Shown piece by piece: positions 8,958 to 13,213 of a DNA stretch of 13,213 bases. The translations under genes were made by a program, and so were the position numbers. The stretch comes from JBIOUF01 sp044866695. Lineage in GTDB: Bacteria > Actinomycetota > Actinomycetes > Propionibacteriales > Nocardioidaceae. The DNA is taken from assembly GCA_044866695.1 (NCBI GenBank), contig JBIOUF010000071.1, positions 1 to 13,213 on the forward strand. Reading direction: 5' to 3'. The notes under the pieces are model-generated. The model was not told the origin of the DNA. It worked only from the letters and a program-made list of their open reading frames with translations, and ran no database searches. The stretch's first letter is position 1; each line of letters begins with the position of its first letter.

Positions 8958-10163
8958 TCAGAGGCGGGTGAGGGCGGCGGAGAGAGCCGGGGCGAGGTCG
9001 CCGCGGGGGGTGACCGCGACGTCGTCCAGGCCGAGCCAGCCGGCCAGCGTGCGCAGCTCCCCGGCCAGCTCGTCGGCGGTCTCGTCGGGAGCGTGCTCCT
9101 CGGCATGCGCGGAGAGGACTCGCAGCACGCCGGCGGCGCGGTCGGACTTGAGGTCGACCCGGCCCACCAGCCGGTCACCGAGGAGGAACGGCAGCACGTA
9201 GTAGCCGTACACGCGCCGAGGGGCCGGGACGTAGATCTCGATGCGGTACCGGAAGCCGAACAGGTCCTCGGTGCGACGGCGCTCCCAGACCACCGGGTCG
9301 AAGGGGCACAGCAGCGCGCGGGCGTGGACGCGGCGCGGGAGGCGCGCGTCGCGGTGCAGGTACGCCGGCCGGCGCCAGCCCTCGACCCGCGCGGGGAGCA
9401 GCTCGCCGGCCTCGACCAGCTCGGCCACCGCGCGCCGGGCGGGGGCCACCTCCATCCGGAAGTAGTCGCGCAGGTCCTGCTCGGTAGCGACGCCGTGGGA
9501 CCTGGCGGCGCGGCCGACCAGCTCGCGCGCGCACTCGTCGTCGGTGGGGGCCGGCCTGGCCAGCACGTCCGCCGGCAGCACTCGCTCCGGCACGTCGTAC
9601 ACCCGCTCGAACGCGCCGTTGCGGTGGGCGACGGTGACGTCGCCGGCGAAGAACAGGTACTCCAGCGCCCGCTTGGCCTCCGACCAGTTCCATCCCCAGT
9701 GGTCCCGGCGGCGGGGCAGGTCGCCCTCCACGTCGCGGGCGGTCAGCGGTCCGGCGGTGCGGACCTCCTCGAGGACCCAGCCGACCAGCCCGGGCCGCTC
9801 CCGGGCGATGCTGCGCATCCCGCCCCAGGCCAGCCGGTCGGCGACCGCCATCCGGTGCTGCATCACCGGCCACAGGTCGACCGGCATGTAGGACGCCTCG
9901 TGCGCCCAGTACTCCACCAGCCGCCTCGGAGCGCGGCCGGCGGCCCGGTGCAGCAGGTCGACGTCGTAGGGCCCCATCCGGCTGAACAGCGGCATGTACT
10001 GCGCCCGGGTCAGCACGTTGACCGAGTCGATCTGCAGGACGCCGGTGCGGGCCACCGTCCGCAGCAGCGTGCGCATCGTCGGCGGGTCGTGGCGACGGTC
10101 GAGGAACCCTTGGGCGGCCAGCGCGACGCGCCTGGCCTGCGCGAGGCTCAGCGACGCCGTCAC
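8958..10163 (-). CDS. Winged helix-turn-helix protein of the YcaQ DNA glycosylase family
   Basis: A 401-residue protein of the HTH_42/YcaQ family. E. coli YcaQ removes damaged bases and unhooks interstrand crosslinks. The start LSLAQARRVALAAQGF is family-typical. The catalytic QxD is present as LQIDSVNVLTRAQY (Gln44, Asp46), followed by VEYWAHEASYMPVDLWPVMQ (residues about 85-104), LEYLFFAGDVTVAHRNGAFE (about 187-206), LLCPFDPVVWERRRTEDLFG and YYVLPFLLGDRLVGRVDLK. Length is normal. The GTG at 10163 overlaps the response regulator stop by 4 bp (GTGA). No Shine-Dalgarno stands before it, so translation probably depends on the upstream gene. The glycosylase role is inferred from the family and the intact motif. 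Older annotations simply say 'winged helix DNA-binding protein'. Confidence 0.9.
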   Translation of the reverse strand: MTASLSLAQARRVALAAQGFLDRRHDPPTMRTLLRTVARTGVLQIDSVNVLTRAQYMPLFSRMGPYDVDLLHRAAGRAPRRLVEYWAHEASYMPVDLWPVMQHRMAVADRLAWGGMRSIARERPGLVGWVLEEVRTAGPLTARDVEGDLPRRRDHWGWNWSEAKRALEYLFFAGDVTVAHRNGAFERVYDVPERVLPADVLARPAPTDDECARELVGRAARSHGVATEQDLRDYFRMEVAPARRAVAELVEAGELLPARVEGWRRPAYLHRDARLPRRVHARALLCPFDPVVWERRRTEDLFGFRYRIEIYVPAPRRVYGYYVLPFLLGDRLVGRVDLKSDRAAGVLRVLSAHAEEHAPDETADELAGELRTLAGWLGLDDVAVTPRGDLAPALSAALTRL

Positions 10164-10849
10164 GGGATGTCGAGCAGCTTCTCCCGTACCGCGTACATCA
10201 CGGCCTCCATCCTGGAGTGCAGCTGCAGTTTCTCCAAGATGTTGCGGACGTGGTTCTTGACGGTGTTCTCGCTGATGAACAGCTGCCGGGCGATCTCGCG
10301 GTTGTTGTGGCCCTTGGCGACCAGGCGGAGCACCTCCAGCTCCCGGTCGGTGAGCCGAGGGCCGGGCACCTGCTGGCGGTCGGTGCGCGACATCTGCTTG
10401 AACTCGTCGAGCAGCTTGATCGCCATGCTCGGGCTGATCAGCGACTGGCCGTCGGCGACCACCCGGACCGCTTGGGCCACCTCGTCGATCGAGGAGTCCT
10501 TGAGCAGGTACCCGGACGCGCCGTTCTTGACCGCGTCGTACAGGTCGGCCTCCTCGTCGCTGACGGTGAGCATGATGATCCGCGCGGTGGGCGCGACGTC
10601 CTTGATCGCGACGCAGGCCTCGATGCCCGACCGCTTCGGCATGCGCACGTCCATCAGGATCACGTCGGGCACCGTCGTCGCAGCGAGGTCGGTCGCCGCG
10701 AGACCGTCGGAGGCCTCCCCCACGACCTCGATGTCGTCCTCGACGCTGAGCAGCATGGTCAGCCCACGCCGGAACAGCTCCTGGTCGTCGACGACCGCGA
10801 CCCGGATGGGCTCCCTGCCCTCACGTGTCCGCTGCGGAGGATGTGCCAC
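10160..10849 (-). CDS. NarL/LuxR-type response regulator without visible partner kinase
   Basis: A 229-residue two-domain regulator. The receiver domain (about 15-130) has the acidic pair Asp21-Asp22 (VAVVDDQELF), phospho-acceptor Asp67 (VILMDVRMP), Thr95 (IIMLTVSD) and Lys117 (YLLKDSS), so phosphorylation should be possible. The output domain (about 165-225) is a LuxR helix-turn-helix: LTDRELEVLRLVAKGHNNRE, IARQLFISENTVKNHVRNIL. No histidine kinase lies in the window, so it is an orphan here. The gene between hpf and secA is conserved in actinobacteria by my recollection. The GTG at 10849 is chosen from a leaderless-type promoter (CATCAT six bases upstream). It is followed without gap by the YcaQ-like gene, suggesting one operon. 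Target genes unknown. Confidence 0.94.
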   Translation of the reverse strand: MAHPPQRTREGREPIRVAVVDDQELFRRGLTMLLSVEDDIEVVGEASDGLAATDLAATTVPDVILMDVRMPKRSGIEACVAIKDVAPTARIIMLTVSDEEADLYDAVKNGASGYLLKDSSIDEVAQAVRVVADGQSLISPSMAIKLLDEFKQMSRTDRQQVPGPRLTDRELEVLRLVAKGHNNREIARQLFISENTVKNHVRNILEKLQLHSRMEAVMYAVREKLLDIP

Positions 10850-10855
10850 GGGAGG

Positions 10856-10886
10856 ATGATGACACGTCCGGACTAGTCCCTGTCAC
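10856..10886 (-). promoter_or_regulatory. Putative leaderless promoter of the response regulator, with palindrome
   Basis: On the minus strand GTGACA (10886-10881) is 19 bases before CATCAT (10861-10856), which ends six bases before the GTG. The perfect palindrome GGACTAGTCC (10870-10879) sits in the long spacer and could be an operator. The box before the start (CCTCCC) is not a ribosome site. Confidence 0.4.
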
Positions 10887-10897
10887 GGATCGGTGCG

Positions 10898-10918
10898 AAC
10901 AAACCCCGACATCCGGGG
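10898..10918 (-). terminator. Intrinsic terminator of hpf
   Basis: On the minus strand CCCCG, a GATGT loop and CGGGG are followed directly by TTTGTT. It lies about 45 bases after the hpf stop codon and upstream of the response regulator promoter, so it separates the two transcription units. Confidence 0.7.
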
Positions 10919-10963
10919 CAGCCAGCGCCCGGGACGGCGGCCGACGACCGGCGACCGGCGCGG

Positions 10964-11581
10964 TCATCTCTCCCCGGCCGAGCTCACCTCCAGGGAGATC
11001 ACCCCGTAGTCGTAGCCACGCCTGCGGTAGACGACCGACGGGCGTTCGGTCTCCTTGTCCACGAACAGGAAGAAGTCGTGTCCGACCAGCTCCATCTCGT
11101 ACAGCGCCTGGTCGAGAGTCATGGGTGCGGCGGCGTGGGACTTCTCCCGGACCACCAGGGGGCCGTCACCGGTGACCGTGATCGGGCCGGCCTGGCGCTC
11201 GGTGACCGTCTCCTCGGCCACCTCGAGGTCCGGGAGGCCCGCCGGCACCGGACCGGGGACCGCGCCGCGCCTGCGCCGGCGCATCTTCTTGCGGTCGGCG
11301 GCCCGCCGCATCTGCGCTGCCATCCGGTCCAGGGCCAGGTCCAGCGCGGCCATCTTGTCGTCGGCGGCGGCCTCCGCGCGGACGACGGGCCCCTTGCTGA
11401 AGGCAGTGAGCTCGACGCGTACGGCGCGGTCCTGCAGCCTGGGGTTGCGCTCCTTCTCGACCTCGACCTCGACCCGGATCATCCGGTGGTCGTGCTTCTC
11501 CAGCCGGGCCAGCTTCTCCTCCACGTGGCCGCGGAACCGGTCTGAGATCTCGCAGTGACGACCCATGACCACGATCTCCAC
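10964..11581 (-). CDS. hpf: Ribosome hibernation promoting factor, long form
   Basis: A 205-residue long HPF. This protein binds the 30S subunit between tRNA and mRNA sites and pairs ribosomes into inactive 100S dimers in stress or stationary phase. The N-terminal domain (about 1-100) starts VEIVVMGRHCEISDRFRGHV with EVEVEKERNPR and GPVVRAEAAADDKMAALDLA. A basic linker (DRKKMRRRRRG, about 97-106) and a variable segment follow. The C-terminal dimerisation domain (about 131-200) has GDGPLVVREKSHAAAPMTLD, ALYEMELVGHDFFLFVD and VVYRRRGYDYGVI. The GTG at 11581 is well set by AGGAGGAGG six bases upstream. It is preceded by a leader of about 320 nt and ended by its own terminator, so it is probably regulated separately from comF and the response regulator. 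Confidence 0.97.
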   Translation of the reverse strand: MEIVVMGRHCEISDRFRGHVEEKLARLEKHDHRMIRVEVEVEKERNPRLQDRAVRVELTAFSKGPVVRAEAAADDKMAALDLALDRMAAQMRRAADRKKMRRRRRGAVPGPVPAGLPDLEVAEETVTERQAGPITVTGDGPLVVREKSHAAAPMTLDQALYEMELVGHDFFLFVDKETERPSVVYRRRGYDYGVISLEVSSAGER

Positions 11582-11907
11582 CTGGCGCCTCCTCCTGACG
11601 ATGGGCTGGCGACGGGGGAGCCCGCCCGGCCGACCTGGTCTTCGACCCCACAACCGCCTGCTGAGGCGTTCGCAGCTTGCCTGCCACTACTGGCCTTCTC
11701 CCCCGCAACCGTCGTGTCGGACGACGGACGGGAGGCAGGTCTTACCTCTAAGCCGCACCGTGATCGGCCGTCGGTGAGGACGGCCTTACGTGGACCGTTT
11801 CGCCTGCGGCTGGCATCGGCTTGCCGGCGGGTCACCGGGCCGGAACGACGCCCGGCCCGGTGGTCGCCGACGCAACCACGGACCCGGACGGACTCCATGC
11901 ACAGACG
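11582..11907 (-). other. comF-hpf intergenic region, structured hpf leader
   Basis: These 326 bp hold no supported gene. They contain the comF terminator-like hairpin (11833-11862) and two further perfect stems: GGCCGTC/GACGGCC (11766-11785) and CCGTCGT/ACGACGG (11709-11727). At the start of hpf is its strong ribosome site. I see no convincing -10/-35 pair for hpf and do not recognise a known riboswitch. Confidence 0.55.
11833..11862 (-). terminator. Strong hairpin after comF
   Basis: CACCGGGCCGG (11833-11843), an eight-base loop and CCGGCCCGGTG (11852-11862) form a perfect 11-pair GC stem about 46 bases after the comF stop. No T-run follows, as is common for actinobacterial terminators. Confidence 0.6.
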
Positions 11908-12633
11908 CTAGTCGCCGGACTCGGGAAGCGGTAGGGACCCCGGACCCCTGCGGAGGGTCGCCGCCACGAGCGCGGCCCCTGCCACGACATGGCCCGCGGC
12001 CTGCAGCGCGCGCTGGGCCTCCCGCAGGGTGGCGCCGGTCGTGACCACGTCGTCGACGAGCAGCAGCGGCCGGTCCGGACCCGGCCCGGACCCGGCCGTG
12101 CGCCGGCAGCGCAGGGCGCCGGTCAGGTTCGCGGCCCGGCCGGCCCGGTCGAGGCCGGCCTGGTCGGCAGGGCGGCCGACGACCACCAGGAGCCGCTCGA
12201 CCCGCGCCGGCCGGCCTGCCCGTCGTAGTGCCGCCGCGGCCTCGCGAGCGACCCGCAGCAGGGGGTCGTGACCGCGAGCCCGCACCACGGACCGGCTCGA
12301 CGGGACCGGCACGAGGTCCACGGGCACCGAGGAGTGCGCCCGGGCGACCGCGGGGTGGCCGGCGACGACGCCGGCGAGCACCGTCCCCAGCGGACGGGCC
12401 AACGCGAGCCGGCGACGCTCCTTGTGCGCCAGTACCAGCGCTCGCAGGGTGCCCGCGTAGTCCCCTGCCGCCATCGGCAGCACCAGCCCGGGTGGCGTGG
12501 GGGTGGGCCATGCGGGCCGGGCGTCGCGCGGCAGCGCCGCCCGACAGGGCCCGCACAGCACCCGGCCCGGACGGCCGCACCCGGCGCATCCCGACCCCAG
12601 CAGCAGGTCCACCGCGGCGTCGAAGAGCAGCAC
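11908..12633 (-). CDS. comF: ComF family phosphoribosyltransferase-like protein
   Basis: A protein of about 241 residues of the ComF family, related to phosphoribosyltransferases and linked to DNA uptake in naturally competent bacteria. Its role in actinobacteria is unclear. From the GTG at 12633 it reads VLLFDAAVDLLLGSGCAGCG. A zinc-type cysteine set (Cys16, Cys19, Cys27, Cys30 in CAGCGRPGRVLCGPC) comes first. Then come the YAGTLRALVLAHKERRR and LVPVPSSRSVVRARGHDPLL segments, and the phosphoribosyl-binding LLLVDDVVTTGATL (residues about 190-203). The frame is open further up to an ATG at 12732. That would add 33 low-complexity residues encoded partly by a nine-G run next to the repeat array, so I prefer the shorter start, with no good ribosome site for either. 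The gene order comF-hpf-secA is standard. Confidence 0.9.
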   Translation of the reverse strand: MLLFDAAVDLLLGSGCAGCGRPGRVLCGPCRAALPRDARPAWPTPTPPGLVLPMAAGDYAGTLRALVLAHKERRRLALARPLGTVLAGVVAGHPAVARAHSSVPVDLVPVPSSRSVVRARGHDPLLRVAREAAAALRRAGRPARVERLLVVVGRPADQAGLDRAGRAANLTGALRCRRTAGSGPGPDRPLLLVDDVVTTGATLREAQRALQAAGHVVAGAALVAATLRRGPGSLPLPESGD

Positions 12634-12733
12634 GCCCCAGCGTGCGGGCGGTCCACCGCTCGCGTCGAGCCCCCCGCGCCCGACTGTGGACGACGGAGGA
12701 CCCTCCCCCAAGAACCCCCCCCCGTCGCGCATC

Positions 12734-12865
12734 GAGCCGTCAATCCTGGTGCGTCGAGCCGGCGATCCTGGTGCGCCGAGCCGTCAATCCTGGTGCGCCG
12801 AGCCGTCAATCCTGGTGCGCCGAGCCGGCGATCCTGGTGCGCCGAGCCGGCAATGCTTGCGGGCC
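12734..12865. repeat. 22-bp tandem array, six units, directly upstream of comF
   Basis: Units start GAGCCG at 12734, 12756, 12778, 12800, 12822 and 12844, exactly 22 bp apart. Most end ATCCTGGTGCGCC. Two variants occur, with GTCAA or GGCGA after GAGCC, in the order TCA, GCG, TCA, TCA, GCG, and a divergent sixth unit. Read on the minus strand (the comF direction) a GTCAA unit shows ATTGACGGCTCG. Since 22 is not a multiple of three, three units make a 22-residue protein period in any reading frame, typical of repeats not selected as protein. Confidence 0.93.
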
Positions 12866-13118
12866 AGTTTGCAGACGCTGGTCCGCGGCCGCCCCCCCGC
12901 GACGGCTCGCCCCCAAGAGGGCCGGCCCGACCCACCCGTGTCGGCTCGCCCAAGACCAGTCGGACGCACTCGACGCCGTGCTGCACCTGCGACCGTTCTG
13001 CGGGCCGCGACGCCGAGCCGGAGCGGTCGCGCGGGCCGTGGATGGGCTGGCCCCAGCGCGTGCGGACGAGCGATGATGCTGGACCGCGCCGCCCCTCCCG
13101 GGGTGGTGGGCCGACCAT

Positions 13119-13162
13119 CCTTGACGGCTCGGGCAACCAACATTGACGGGTCGGCGCCGAGG
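13119..13162. repeat. Two degenerate 22-bp units in the opposite orientation
   Basis: TTGACGGCTCGG at 13121 and TTGACGGGTCGGCGCC at 13143 are 22 bp apart on the plus strand. They match the minus-strand reading of the array at 12734-12865. The two sets therefore flank about 250 bp as inverted repeats. Confidence 0.7.
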
Positions 13163-13213
13163 TCCTCCCCGGACAGGGTGCCGCCGTCGGCGGCCCGCGC
13201 CTCGATCGCGCTG
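13160..13213 (-). CDS. Possible C-terminal coding fragment running in from outside the window
   Basis: The minus frame starting at the second edge base reads AIEARAADGGTLSGEDLGAD with every third base G or C. This pattern ends where the reversed 22-bp units begin. The next in-frame stop is only at 12784, after reading through the repeats. The complementary plus frame shares the same third positions, so direction is not certain. By synteny lpqB could be near, but I do not recognise it. Confidence 0.3.

Larger units (their letters stand above)
12634..13213. other. Gene-poor region upstream of comF with repeats
   Basis: About 580 bp without a gene I can name. From left to right it holds a G/C-homopolymer area (nine C at 12715-12723), the 22-bp array (12734-12865), two loosely similar GGCTCGCCC...AAGA words (about 12902-12918 and 12943-12956), two degenerate reversed 22-bp units (13119-13162), and a coding-like edge fragment (13160-13213). 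Long open frames here have low-complexity translations that follow the repeats, so I do not call them genes. Confidence 0.6.

Noticed and set aside
11582..11907. A known riboswitch such as ydaO/c-di-AMP type before hpf
   Set aside because: I see hairpins but none of the conserved unpaired motifs that would identify a class.
12734..12865. CRISPR array
   Set aside because: The units are contiguous with no unique spacers of fixed length, and no cas genes are present.
12268..13146. Plus- and minus-strand frames across the 22-bp array (repeated CAEPSILVRRAVNPG or RRTRIDGSAHQD words)
   Set aside because: The repeating peptides result from a 22-bp DNA repeat read in turn in all frames. There is no domain, good start or ribosome site.

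Overview
The window is a very GC-rich chromosomal segment with third codon positions almost all G or C. It comes from an actinobacterium. Supporting evidence is the order comF - hpf - response regulator - secA next to an Rv3235-like gene, the SecA with a C-terminal zinc motif, a DUF664/DinB-type protein, GTG starts, and several apparently leaderless promoters. A Nocardioidaceae-like organism is my best guess, from overall resemblance only. I identify no phage, plasmid, transposon or CRISPR genes. The accessory-looking content is short intergenic repeats.

Left part (1-1766, all minus strand): a small membrane protein cut by the window edge, a predicted exported MBL-fold hydrolase broken by a frameshift near 715-735, and a DinB/DUF664 protein. 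Facing away from these, on the plus strand, is a full-length SppA/S49-type serine protease (1829-3580). It ends 3 bp from the end of a convergent conserved actinobacterial gene (3584-4132, minus) with two predicted small beta-barrel halves.

Middle (4133-8683): an AT-rich divergent promoter region separates that gene from a plus-strand pair. The first is a three-helix membrane protein with a proline-rich linker and a terminal LysM domain. The second, overlapping it by 4 bp, is an Rv3235/DUF6459-family protein. The pair converges on secA (minus), the ATPase of the general secretion pathway, across a 59-bp gap with a possible two-way terminator. secA has a leader of about 80 nt carrying a perfect hairpin.

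Right part (8684-13213, minus strand): a winged-helix YcaQ-type DNA glycosylase homologue is translationally coupled (4-bp overlap) to an upstream NarL/LuxR-type response regulator that has no visible kinase partner. Upstream of them are hpf (long ribosome hibernation factor), with a clear intrinsic terminator behind it and a structured leader of about 320 nt, and then comF. The last 580 bp holds no gene I can name. It contains a six-copy 22-bp tandem array next to comF and two degenerate units in the opposite orientation at about 13.14 kb, where a coding-like fragment from outside the window stops looking like coding sequence.

The genes together make a housekeeping block for secretion (SecA), envelope (LysM, SppA), ribosome protection (HPF) and stress or DNA repair (response regulator, YcaQ-like). 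The observations most worth following are the two repeat arrays that share a GACGGCTCG core, the response regulator-glycosylase coupling, the LysM/Rv3235 pair beside secA, and the frameshifted hydrolase.
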